Part shown: one piece after another, positions 1-10,812 of the stretch
Position numbering within the stretch: the stretch's first letter is position 1
How the letters are laid out: each line of letters begins with the position of its first letter
Source of the DNA: Callorhinus ursinus
Taxonomy: Eukaryota > Chordata > Mammalia > Carnivora > Otariidae
Reading direction: 5' to 3'
NCBI RefSeq assembly: GCF_003265705.1
Contig: NW_020312788.1
Location: 4,419,920-4,483,919, forward strand
Length of the DNA stretch: 64,000 nucleotides
The notes under the pieces: model-generated
What the model was told of the DNA's origin: nothing
Seen by the model: only the letters and a program-made list of their open reading frames with translations
The model's database searches: none
Made by a program: the position numbers and the translations under genes

Positions 1-111
1 TAACACAAAAGAAATAATGAAGTAAAATATGAGAAAAAAGATAAAAATACATAGAAAACAAAGACCAAACTGGCAGACATAGAACCTACATTATTAATTA
101 CATTAAGAGAT
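1..111 (+). mobile_element. Old L1 ORF2 fragment, 5' piece of a split element
   Basis: The plus strand reads like the start of the L1 ORF2 endonuclease region (tracts corresponding to 'tggcagacat..ccta..aattacatta'). It stops at about 111, and the natural continuation (gattgtcagaatgga) resumes at about 1232, so the two pieces are one L1 split by a later insertion. It is heavily mutated and has no open frame. Confidence is moderate because the piece is short and at the window edge. Confidence 0.6.
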
Positions 112-1011
112 TTTTTGGGGGGAGGGAGTGTAGAGTTCAATGAATTTTAACAGATATGGAGATTTATGTATGCTTATAGCAATAAGTATTCATCCTAAAA
201 CTCTTTTCTGCTATTCCTTTATAGTCACCCTCTTCCCCACATTATTCTTGGCAACCATTGATTTGTTCTTCAATCCCTATAGTTTTTCAAGAATGTCCTA
301 TAACTAGAATCATGCAGTATATAAACTTTCACTCAATACAATGTGTTTGAGATTCATTTAAGTTTTTACATTTATCAAAAATTTGTTTCTTTTTAGGCAC
401 CTGGGTGGCTCAGTTGGTTAAGCAACTGCCTTCGGCTCAGGTCATGATCTTGGAGTCCTGGGATCGAGTCCCGCATCGGGCTCCCAGCTCAGCAGGGAGC
501 CTGCTTCTCCCTCTGACCCTCTCCCCTCTCATGCTGTTTCTCTCTCTCTTTCAGATAACTAAATAAAATCTTAAAAAAATAATTGGTTTATCTTTATTGC
601 TGGCAGAGTAGTCCATTTGATGTACATCATAGATATACTGTAGTTTCTTTATCCATTTATTAATTAAATGACATTTGGGTTGTTAACATTTCTTGGCAGT
701 TATGAACACTATTACAAACATTTGTGTACAGGTTTTATGTGAACATACAATTTCATTTCTCTAGATATCCAAGAGTGGGACTGCTCAATACTACAGTATG
801 TACATGCTTAACTATTTAAGGAACTATATTATCAGAAACATCCAAACTATTTAGCATTTATATTCCCACCAGCAATGTAAAGAGTTCCAGTTGCTCCACA
901 TCCTCATCAATACTCAGAACTCTATTATTCATTTTCATCCTCTGATAGATCTCAACAGGTTTTACAGATTTTAAATAAATATAAATTTTTATTTTTTAAT
1001 AGATTTTTTTT
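112..1011 (-). mobile_element. Old L1 3' end, antisense, inserted into another L1
   Basis: The plus strand shows the reverse complement of an L1 ORF2 C-terminus and 3'UTR: 'atttgggttgttaacatt', 'agagtgggactgct' and 'cccaccagcaatgtaa' are standard antisense L1 landmarks. A T-rich start at about 113 fits its poly-A end. Similar bases flank it ('taagagatttttt' near 104 and 'taatagatttttt' near 997), likely a decayed target duplication. A CAN-SINE at 396-579 interrupts it. Confidence 0.7.
396..579 (+). mobile_element. CAN-SINE (SINEC)
   Basis: tRNA-Lys-derived SINE with the head GGCACCTGGGTGGCTCAG, which holds a pol III A-box-like stretch, a B-box-like GGGATCGAGTCCC, a CT-rich body and an AAATAAAATCTT tail. 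Flanking 'aatttgtttctttt' and 'aattggtttatctttt'-like bases suggest an imperfect target duplication. It lies inside the antisense L1. Confidence 0.95.
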
Positions 1012-1026
1012 AAAAATCTCCAATCA

Positions 1027-1216
1027 GGGGCGCCTGGGTGGCTCAGATGGTTAAGCGTCTGCCTTCAGCTCAGGTCATGATCCCAGGGTCCTGGGATCGA
1101 GTCCCACATCAGGCTCCCTGCTCCTTGGGAGCCTGCTTCTCCCTCTGCTTCTCTCTCTCTTGTCTCTCATGAATAAATAAATAAAATCTTTAAAAAAAAA
1201 TAAAAAATAAATAAAT
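1027..1216 (+). mobile_element. CAN-SINE with perfect 15-bp target duplication
   Basis: Complete SINEC with head, B box, CT-rich body and A-rich tail. The 15-bp sequence AAAAATCTCCAATCA occurs directly before it (1012-1026) and after it (1217-1231) without mismatch. The insertion site is a TT/AAAA-type L1 endonuclease target. The perfect duplication argues for a fairly recent insertion. Confidence 0.97.
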
Positions 1217-1231
1217 AAAAATCTCCAATCA

Positions 1232-3110
1232 AAATCATAGATTGTCAGAATGGATAAAAACATGACCCAAATATATGTTGTATATAATAGGCAAACTTCA
1301 CATGCAAAGAAAAAAAGTTTTAAATAAAAGCATGGATAGATATCTATCTATATGAAGCAAACAATAAAGAAAAGTGGTTATTCTAATATCAGGCAAAATG
1401 GATTTTAAGACAAAAATAAGGGCAAAGAAGAACATTTTATAATTATAATAGGATCAATCCATCAGGAAGATATAATAATTATAAACATGCATACATGTAA
1501 CAACAAAACAGCAAAGAACATAAGCAAAAGCTTGCAAAATTAAAGAGAAAATAGCTAACTAAATTTAACCCAGTTGAAGATGTCAATAGCCCACTTGCAG
1601 ACAGAACAATAAGAAAGATCAACAAGGAAATTGAAGAGTTGAACAGTATAAAATAACTAGTCCAAACATATATATAACATTCCAACCAACAACAAAATAC
1701 ACATTCTTCCCATGTCCATACAAAATATCTCCCAGGATAAACCATCTGTTAGGCCATAAAAGACAACTCAATAAATTTAGAATGATTTAAATCACAAATT
1801 ATTTTGTTCAACCACCATGAAATTAAATTAGAAATAAAATACAGAAAGAGTTGGGAAATCCATAAATATGAGAAAATTCAAACATCTGTAAATGACATAA
1901 GGATTATAGAATATGCAAGGAAGGTAAATTAGAAAATGCTTTGTGAGGAGCATTATGCAAACAAAACAGCATACCAAAACATACAGTAGACAGCTAAATC
2001 AAGGCTTAGAGTAAAATTTATAGCTGTAAATGCCTATATTAGAAAAGAATTAAATCAGTTACCTAACCCTCCATGTTAAGAAACTGGAAGAGGAAGAGCA
2101 AACTAAACCCAAAGCAAGCATAAGGAAGAATTAAAAAGTCTAGAGTAAAAATAAAAATAAATGAAACAGAAAAAAAATTATAGAAAATATTTTCCAATCA
2201 TATACTGAGGAGGACTTGTATTCTGAATGTATAATGAAGTTTTACAACTCTACGATAAAGAGACAAATAACCCAATTTAAAACGGGAGCAAAGGATTTGG
2301 ATAGTTATTTTTCCACAGAAGATATACAAGTAGTAACTACATGAAAAGATGTTCAAAATCATAAGTTCTAAAGGAAATGCAAATCAAAACCACAATGACA
2401 TACCATTCACATCTACTAGGATGTCTAAAATAAAAACGACAGTAACAAATGTCAGTAAGAGTGTAGAGAAACTGGAATCCTCTCTGCCAGTGGAAATGTG
2501 AAACAGTACAGCCATTTTGGAAAACATTTTGGTACTTTCTCAAAATGTTAATGTTACCATATGATCCAGCAATTGCACTCCTAGGTATATACCCAAAAGA
2601 AACTAAAGCACACGTCTGCACAAAAACTTATACACAAATGTTCATAACAGCATTATTCATAATAGTGAGGGGAAAAAAAACAAATATTCAATTGATAAAT
2701 ATACAGATAAAATGTAACAACCATATTATTCTATAATAAAAAGGAATGAAGTATTAATATATACTATAAGGAAGATGAACCTTGAAAACATGTTAAGTGT
2801 GAGGATCAATCACAGAACACTACATGTTGTATGAATCTATTCATATGGAATGTCCAGAATAGGTGAATCCTTAGAGATGCAAAGTGGATTAGTGGTTTTC
2901 TGGCACTGGAGGAGAGGGAAATGGAAAGTGTCTGGTATAAGAACAGGCAGGTGGTGAATGTGTGCTTTGTCTTAGGGTAATGAAAATGTTCTAAAATTAG
3001 ACAGTTGCAATGATGCAGAATTCCATGAATACACAAAATGACCCACCGGATTGTGCACTCTAAAAGAGTAAATTTTATGGTGTGTGAACTATAACTCAAT
3101 AAAGCTGTTC
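1232..3110 (+). mobile_element. Old L1, ORF2 to 3' end, internally deleted
   Basis: Continuation of the L1 at 1-111. Endonuclease-region sequence is seen at 1232-2090, followed by the landmark 'gagcaaactaaacccaaagc' near 2097. The text then jumps at about 2190 to the ORF2 C-terminal region ('atgatccagcaattgcac' at about 2560) and a 3'UTR-like end near 3105 ('actataactcaataaagctg'). Most of the reverse transcriptase domain is missing. All frames are broken; the remaining short frames (for example 2545-2736) are ORF2 remnants and not genes. Confidence 0.85.
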
Positions 3111-3289
3111 TGAAAGATGTATTGACAAATAGAATAAAATACCACATATGAAAGGGCAATATCCCTTAACCAAATAGATTTTATCCCAGGGTTTGATCTT
3201 TGTAAGTCCAGAACCTCGGTTTTATCAGTACATTCAGATCTAATGGGGTTTTTGCCTCAACACACGAGATACATTCACAGAAGAGAATA

Positions 3290-3843
3290 TATAAAACCAC
3301 AGCATTAATTTATTATTTAAAGTGAGGAAGAATCCCATTCCTAAGGATTTACCCAAGAAACATGGAAGTTTACCTTCATACAAAAACTTGTTTGTGAATG
3401 TCTATAGTGACTTTGCTTATATATGATCACCAGAAACTAGGAAGAGCCCAAATATCCTTTAATAGATGAACAGCTATAAAAACAATAGTACATCAACATA
3501 TATTATTCAGTGATAAAAAGAAACTACTAATATCCATCTCAAAATGGATGAATCTGAAACACACTTTTATGATAGTAAAAGTTGTCAGATTCCAAAGGCC
3601 ATAGGATTTCATTTACATGGCATTCTGGAAAAGGCAAAATTGAGAGAAGAGAAAACATAGAAGTGGTTGTCAGTGGCTAGGGTTAGGGCAGGGATTAAGT
3701 AGGACAGAATAGAAGAGAAATATTTTGTGACAAGACTGTTTTCTATCTTGATTGTGGTGGTAGTTATGTAACTGTTGAAACTCAGAATTTTATGTTAAAA
3801 ATTACTTACTGTATGTAAGCTATATTTCAGAAAAATGAATAGA
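3290..3843 (+). mobile_element. Second old L1 3' end
   Basis: Resembles an old L1M-type 3' region: 'ggatttacccaagaaa', 'gaagagcccaaatatcc', 'gtcagtggctagggttaggg' and 'tgattgtggtggtagttatg'. It ends just before a (CA)n tract. It is a separate copy, because ORF2-end landmarks already seen at 2560-3100 are repeated. Confidence 0.75.
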
Positions 3844-3846
3844 TGA

Positions 3847-3848
<2 letters not shown>

Positions 3849-3885
<37 letters not shown>
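3849..3885 (+). repeat. (CA)n microsatellite
   Basis: About 18 uninterrupted AC dinucleotides directly downstream of the old L1 3' end, followed by purine-rich and GATG/GACA-rich sequence to about 3990. Confidence 0.97.
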
Positions 3886-3887
<2 letters not shown>

Positions 3888-3990
3888 GAAAGGGGAGGGT
3901 GGAAAAGAAGAGGGAGAGACAATAAGATAGCTTAGTTAAATTGAATGAATGGATGACAGACGAATGGATGGACAGACAGATAGGGAGAGG

Positions 3991-4114
3991 TTTTTTTTTT
4001 TTAAATTATTTATTTGACAGACAGAGGGAGTCTGATGCGCTCGATCCCAGGATCCTGGGATCATGACCTGAGCTGAAGGCAGACGCTTAACTGACTGAGC
4101 CACCCAGGCGCCCC
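3991..4114 (-). mobile_element. CAN-SINE, antisense, internally deleted
   Basis: Reverse complement of a SINEC: T-rich tail, then a shortened CT/GA body, then 'gatcatgacctgagctgaag' and the head ending in 'ccacccaggcgcccc'. About 60 bases of the usual middle are missing, since the body jumps from 'gacagacagaggga' to 'gtctgatgcgctcgatc'. Confidence 0.9.
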
Positions 4115-5584
4115 AAAGAGAGTTTTCTATAGTTATTTACTTGTCTCATGTCCTGTATCCTTACATATGTCCCATGTCAAATATTTGTAAGACATGATTA
4201 ATGCAATCAACCTACCCCTATATATTCCTATACTGCATTCATCTCCTGTCAAAAGAACAGTACCTCTAAGCAAAGAAGCAGTGAACCTATGTTTCCTGAG
4301 ATAGATACCACTAGGGAGAATAGAAAGAATTTATGAGCTATGGACATCTAAGAGTGTCAGATGGAATCATCTTCAACAAATGGAAGAAGCCTCAGACAAG
4401 AAAAACACTAAAGACACACATGGTTGCATTGCAAGCCTCTGAAAACTTGCCTTTTGTAGCCAAACTAAGTGCCTGCATGATGGTGCACCCTGGGGATGGA
4501 GTAATTATCTCCTCTATGCTGGCCTTCTTTTTGAGGATATCATTTCTGCCTCTTCTCACACATATTTGGAACCTCTTTCCTAATCAATAATTTGTAGCCA
4601 CAGCTAGAAGTTAATACTACCTGCTGGTCTTATCATTGGATGTGGGCTAGCACAAGGTACCTGTATGTCTCATTTTTCAACTCCATGTACTAAAAATAAC
4701 CTCTATACTTGAAAGGAACAAAAGTAATCTGTAGGGTTTAATAACTGATAAGGAAATAATGTAATTTCCAGAAAGCTCTGCAAAGCAATGGAAAGTAAAA
4801 TAAAATAAAGATAACTTCAAAACAACAACATTCTTTTAAAGAGTCCACGTGGAGTAGACTGTGGGAGGAAGGCTCATTCATCATCCCTGTACTCATCAGC
4901 TTATGAAAAATTATTGTGTTAAAAAGGCCCACTGTCTCTCACAGATATAAAGCCAGAAAATCGATCTGTGAATCATGCGAAGTAATGGCAAGTACTAGCA
5001 ATGAGGTATTTTACAAAACTTTAAGTTTCTTTTTACCCATTCTTAATGGCATTGGGAAGTAGGGAGTTTTGGATCAAAATAACATTTTTATCAGAACTGG
5101 TTTAGAAATTTTCCAATCTACAAAATCTATTATTTTTTAGTTCTTAGAGAAAAGATTTTTTAAGCAGATGAGCTTGTCTTAAGCAAAATTTGGAAGCTAA
5201 AATTATTCATTTTTGCCTGCTCCTAAGTACACCTTTTAGAATTATTTCCTTGGTAAGGGCTAAATTATAAAACTTAATTCAAAATCAAATTGAACATTTT
5301 TTTTCCTCCAGAAATAAGATTTCTAGCCATCTATGTTTTCACAAAGTAGTCATTTTGATTGAACATTTCCAAATACCATCTCTTTTGCAATGTTTATATA
5401 TCCTTATATAATTTTCAATTTCAGTTTTTCTTTCATTCATTTCTGAGTCATTTTTATGCTTTTACCACTTGTCTTATGATGAGTAGGAAAAGCACTGTTT
5501 ACATAAAAATGATAATGCAACGATTTATTGAGTTTAAGTGAAAAAAGCTATTACTAACCACTAATTCAAAGATTAACTTATTTG
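4115..5584. other. No recognisable gene or repeat
   Basis: AT-rich sequence with no element I can name. The 85-codon frame at 4333-4590 has no recognisable domain and no conserved-looking context; I treat it as chance. Confidence 0.5.
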
Positions 5585-6422
5585 TATTTTTCTAATTTTT
5601 TTATTGTGGTAAAATAAGATAAAATTAATACCTTAACCATTTTAAGTGTACACTTAACTAATATTAAATATGTAAGGTTGTACAACTATTACCACCATCC
5701 ATCTTCATAACTTTTTCATCTTGCAAAACAAATTCTATACCTACTTAAATTATAACTCCCATGCTCTTACTGGCCCATCTCCTGGAAATCATCATTCTAC
5801 TGTCTTCTGTAGTTCTGACCCCTCAAAATACCTCAAATGTACAGAATCACACAGTACTTGTCTTTTTGTAACTGGCTTATTTTGCTTGCAAAATGCCCTT
5901 CCATGCTTTAGCATATGTTAGAACTCCCTTCCTTTTTAAAGGGTGAATATGCCATTTTATGTATAATGCCATATTTCACTTATCTATTCAAAGATGGACA
6001 CTTGGATTGCTTCTAGATTTTAGCTACTGTGCATAATGCTGCTATGAACAAAAATGTAAAATATCTTTTTGAGAATCTACTGTAAATTATTTTGGTTATA
6101 TACCCAGAAGTGGAAATGCTGGATCATATGACAATTCTATGTTTAACTTTTTGAGGAACAGCCATACTGTTTCCCTCAGCAACTGTACCATTTTACATTC
6201 CTACCAATAGTGCACAAGGGTTCCAATTCTCCACGTTGTCACCAACACTTAGTTTCTCTTCTTTTGATAGCAGCCACTTTAACAAACATGAGATGGTGTC
6301 TCATTATACTCTTGATTTGCATTTTCCTAATGATTACTGATAATGAGCATCTTTTCATGTGCTTATTGGACATTTTTAGATCTTTGAAGAAATAGCTGTT
6401 CAAGTTCTTAGCCCATTTTTTA
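5585..6422 (-). mobile_element. Old L1 3' end (start of a long antisense L1)
   Basis: Antisense L1 landmarks run in order: 'attgtggtaaaataag', 'acaatggacac'-like text near 5995, 'tatacccagaagtggaaatg', 'accattttacattcc' and 'gagatggtgtctcatta'. The element continues at 7787 after a younger L1 inserted; the join reads through exactly if the insertion and one copy of its 16-bp target duplication are removed. Confidence 0.88.
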
Positions 6423-7183
6423 TTTATTTTTTTATTATGTTAATCACCATACATTACATCATCAGTTTTTGATGTAGTGTTCCATGATTCATTGTTTACG
6501 TATAACACCCAGTGCTCCATGTAGAATGTGCCCTCTTTAACTACTGGGACTTCATCAAGATAAAAAGCCTCTGCACAGCAAAAGAAATAGTCAACAAAAC
6601 CAAAAGACAACCAACAGAATGGGAGAAGATATTTGCAAATGACATATCAGAAAAAGGGCTAGTATCCAAAATCTATAAAGAACTTATCAAACTCAACACC
6701 CAAAGAACAAATGATCCAATCAAGAAATGGGCAGAAGACATGAACAGACATTTTTCCAAAGAAGACATCCAAATGGCCAACAGACACGTGAAAAAGTGCT
6801 CAACATCACTGGGCATCAGGGAAAACCAAATCAAAACCTCAATGAGATATCACCTCACACCAGTCAGAATGGCTAAAATTAACAAGTCAGGAAACGACAG
6901 ATGTTGGCGGGGATGTGGAGAAAGGGAAACCTTCCTACACTGTTGGTGGGAATGCAAGCTGGTGCAGCCACTCTGGAAAACAGTATGGAGGTTCCTCAAA
7001 AAGTTGAGAATAGAGCTGCCCTACTACCCAGCAATTGCACTACTGGGTATTTATCCCAAAGATACAAATGTAGGGATCCGAAGGGGTACATGCACCCTGA
7101 TGTTTATAGCAGCAATGTCCACAATAGCCAAACTGTGAAAGAGCCAAAATGTCCATCCACAGATGAATGGATAAAGAAGAAGT

Positions 7184-7245
<62 letters not shown>

Positions 7246-7770
7246 GGAATATTACGCAGTCATCAAAAGGAAGGAAATCTTGCCATTTGCAACGACGTGG
7301 ATGGAACTGGAGGGTATTATGCTGAGTGAAATAGGTCAATCAGAGAAAGATACGTATCATATGACCTCACTGATATGAGGAATTCTTAATCTCAGGAAAC
7401 AAACTGAGGGTTGCTGGAGTGGTGGGGGGGTGGGAGAGATGGGGAGACTGGGTGATAGACATTGGGGAGAGTATGTGCTATGGTGAGTGCTGTGAATTGT
7501 GTAAGACTGTTGAATCACAGACCTGTACCTCTGAAACAAATAATACATTATATGTTAAAAAAAAAAAAAAAAAAGATAGCAGGAGGGGAAGAATGAAGGG
7601 GGGAAAATCGGAGGGGGAGACGAACCATGAGAGACTATGGATCTGAAAAACAAACTGAGGGTTCTAGAGGGGAGGGGGGGGGGAATGGGTTAGCCTGGTG
7701 ATGGGTATTAAAGAGGGCACGTTCTGCATGGAGCACTGGGTGTTATACATAAACAATGAATCATGGAACA
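6423..7770 (-). mobile_element. Young L1 with 5' inversion (twin priming)
   Basis: A perfect 16-bp duplication (cttagcccatttttta) flanks the element at 6407-6422 and 7771-7786. From the minus-strand end inwards, 6423-6540 is the L1 3' tail with poly-A in antisense. From 6541 the sequence turns round and runs in sense from the ORF2 C-terminus (ACTACTGGGACTTCATC) through the 3'UTR to 7770. This is the structure expected when two primers start cDNA on the same RNA. The sense part has an open frame from 6512 whose ORF2 C-terminal part starts at the inversion join and runs to 7138, with ORF2-like motifs such as [15 protein letters not shown] and [11 protein letters not shown]. The inverted and 3' parts overlap by 63 nt of the same RNA (6478-6540 and 7708-7770). 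It is 5' truncated and cannot move on its own. Confidence 0.93.
7184..7243 (+). repeat. (GT)n-(AT)n microsatellite inside L1
   Basis: About 24 GT units followed by about five AT units, lying between the L1 landmarks 'gataaagaagaagtgg' and 'aatggaatattacgc'. Other L1 copies normally carry a short tgtatatata stretch there. Confidence 0.97.
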
Positions 7771-7786
7771 CTTAGCCCATTTTTTA

Positions 7787-10739
7787 ATATGGCTATTTAT
7801 TTTTTGCTCTTGAGATCTGGTTCTCTATTTTGGATATTAACCCCTTCTATATATGATTTGCAAATATTTTTTATCATTCTGTTGGTTGGCTTTTATTCTA
7901 TTGATATTGTCTTTTGGGCAGTTTTTAATTTTCATGAAATAAAACTTATTTTTCTGTGACTTGTGCCTATGGTTCCACATCTAAGAAATCATTGCCAAAT
8001 CCAATGATATGAAATTTTTGCCCTATGTTTTCTTCTGAGTTTTACAGTTTTAAGACTTACATCTAAGTTTTTGATCGATTTTAAATTAATTTTTGTATAT
8101 GGTGTTCATTAAGAATCTAATTTCATTCTTCAGTATCCAGTTTTGCCAGTACCATTTGTTGAAAAGACCACCCTTTTCCCATTGAATGATTATGGTGTAC
8201 TTGTCAAAAATTATTTGGCTATGTATGAAAGGGTTTATTTCTAAACTCATTATTCTTCATCAGTTCACATATTTTTTTATGCCAGTACCACCCTGTTTTG
8301 ATTATTGTAGCTTTGTAGTAAGTTTTGAATTCAGTGTGAGTTCTTTCATTTTTTTGTTTGTTTTTTGTTCTTTTCCTTCAAGATGGTTATAAAAGCTCTT
8401 GAGATTCTGTATGTATTTTAGGGTAGGTTTCTCTATTTCTGCAAAAAGAAAAAATCAACTTTTGATAAGGATTGCATTGATTCTGTAGATCAGTTTGGGT
8501 AGTTTTGATATCTCAATAATAGTAAGTCTTCTAATCTATTAACATGGAATATGTTTTTATTTATGTCTTGATTTCATTCAGCAATGTTTTGTAGTTTTCA
8601 ATGTACAAGTCTTTCACCTACTTGGTTAATTCCTTACTATTTTATTCTTTTGATGTTATTGTAAGTTGTATTATTTTTGTCATTTCCTTTTCAGGTTATT
8701 GCTAGTACATAGAAATGCAAGTGACTTGTGTGTTGATTTTGTGACCTACTTTGCTGAATTATTAGTTCTAACAGGTTTTTGGGTTTTTTTTTTGTGGAAA
8801 CTTTAAGGTTTTCTACATAGAAGATTTTGTCATCTGAGAAAAGAAAATTTTTTTCCTTCCTTTCTAATTTGGATACATTTTTCTTGCCTAATTGCTCTGA
8901 CTAGAACTTCAAATATTATATTTAATACAAGTAGTTAGAGTGGGTATCTGCCTTGTTCTGACCTCGGAGGAAAAGCTTTCAGTCTTTCCTCACTGAGTAT
9001 GATATTTGCTGTGAGTGTTCCATATATGCTCTTATCATGTTGGGTAGTTTCCTCCTGTTTCTAGTCAGTCAAGTATTTTTATCATATGGTACTGAATTTT
9101 TTCAAATGATTTTTGTGCATCAATTAAGATGACCACGTGTTTCTGTCTTCCCTTTATTCTGTTAATGTATTCCATTGATTGATTTTCATGTTAAATGATC
9201 CTTGAAAACCAGGAATAAATTCTACTTGATCATGGTATACAATCCTTTTAACAGGCTGCTAAATTCAGTTTGCTAGTATTTTTTTAGGATTTTTGCATCA
9301 ATGTTCATGAGGGATACTGATCTGTAGTTTCCTTTTCCTATAATATCTTTGTTTGGCTTTGGTATCAGAGTAATGCTGGTCTCACAGAGTGAGTTAGGAA
9401 ATATTTCCTCCTCAATTTTTTGAAAAAGTTTGTGAAGAATCATGGTAATTCTTCTTAAATGTTTGGTGGAATTCACCAATGAATCCATTAGGTCCAGGGC
9501 TTTCTTTTTTGGGAGATTTTTGATTACTGATTCAATATCTTTACTAGTTATGGGTCTATTCAGATTTTCTATTTCTTCATGATTTACTCTTGATAAGTTC
9601 TGTGTTTCCAGGAATTTATCCATTTCATCTAAGTCATCCAATTGTCCATAACTCTTAAAATCTTATTTCTTTAGAATCAGTAATGTTTCCATTCTCATTT
9701 GTTTTTAGTAATGTCTTTTTTAAACCTTTAAAAAATCTTTAAAAAAAATCTTTAAAAATCAAGCAAAATTTTGTCAATTTTGCTAATCTTTTCCAAGAAC
9801 CAACGTTTGATTTCATTGTCTTTACTTTTTTGTAGTCTCTATCTCTGCTCTCCTCTTTATTACTGTCTTTTTGTCAGCTTTAGGTTTAGTTTGTTCTTTT
9901 TCTAGTTGCTTATTGTGTAAAGTTAGGGTTTTTTTTGCTTAATGTAAACACTTATAGCAATACTTTTCCCCTTAACACTCCTATGCATCCCATGTTTTGC
10001 ATGTTATAATTTCATTTTTCATCTGTATTTTTTTTAACTTCAGTTGTGATTTCTTTGAACCCTTAGTTGCTTAAGAGTGTGTTTAATTTCAACAGATTTG
10101 CAAAGTTTAATTTCAGTTAGTGATTTCTAAACTGCAGCCATTGTGGTCAGAGAAGATATTTTGTATAATGTCTTTTATAATCTACTGGGATTTAATTTGT
10201 GGTTTAACATATGTTCTTTCCTGAAAAATGTCCCATGTGCACCTGAAAGGAAAATAAACACTGCTGTTGGGCAGAATGTTTTTCTTTGTTAGATCTAGTT
10301 GGTTTATTTTGTTAAGTCCCCTATTTCTTCTGTCTGGTGGTTCTATCCATTACTGATATGAAGTACTGAAGTCTCCTATTACTACTGTAGAACTGTCTAT
10401 TTCTCCTTTCAATTCTGTTTTTGCTACATATATTTTGATGGTCATTATTAGGTACATAAATGTTTTATCTTCTTGCTGCTTTGAAACTTATTTATACAAT
10501 GACATTCTTCTAACATTTTTTTTTAACTCAAAGCCTATCTTGTCTGATATTAGGATAGCCATGCCTGATTTCTTTTGGTTACTATTTGCATGGAGTATCT
10601 TTGCCATTGAGGCACCTTCAATCTATTTGTGTCTTTGGATCTAACGTCTATTGTGAACAGCATATGGCTGAACCTTCTTTATCTGTTCTGTAAACATTTG
10701 TCTTTTGATTTGGAAATTTTAATATATTTACATTTATTT
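7787..10739 (-). mobile_element. Old antisense L1: ORF2 reverse transcriptase and endonuclease region
   Basis: Direct continuation of 5585-6422. The minus-strand frame 9273-9641 (122 codons) encodes a recognisable ORF2 reverse transcriptase stretch, with KKALD in place of the usual KKxPGPDGF, then ITLIPKPNKD and NYRSVSLMNIDAKILKKY, the fingers/palm signature of L1 ORF2. Endonuclease-proximal text ('ccaagaaccaacgtttgatt', 'tgtggtcagagaagatattt') follows at 9790-10170. Stops and frameshifts occur throughout, so the element is dead. Confidence 0.92.
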
Positions 10740-10812
10740 GCTGATATACACATGAAACTAATATAACACTGTATGTTATTCTTACTTTACTTCAATAAAA
10801 AAGTAATTACTG
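10740..10812 (+). mobile_element. Tiny sense L1 3' end inside the antisense L1
   Basis: About 70 bases reading 'acatgaaactaatataacac..atgttat..tacttcaataaaaaa' match a typical old L1 3' terminus in the plus orientation. The antisense L1 text on both sides joins across it ('tttacattt' to 'gtaattactgataag'). Confidence 0.7.

Noticed and set aside
396..470. tRNA-like pol III boxes as possible tRNA genes
   Set aside because: They belong to CAN-SINE heads (here and at about 19 other sites) and do not fold into an intact cloverleaf.
4333..4590. 85-codon frame on the plus strand
   Set aside because: No recognisable domain, and no splice sites or neighbouring exon; chance frame in AT-rich DNA is more likely.
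7040..7378. Frames made of CVCVCV or HTHTHT runs
   Set aside because: Translations of the (GT)n microsatellite within L1.
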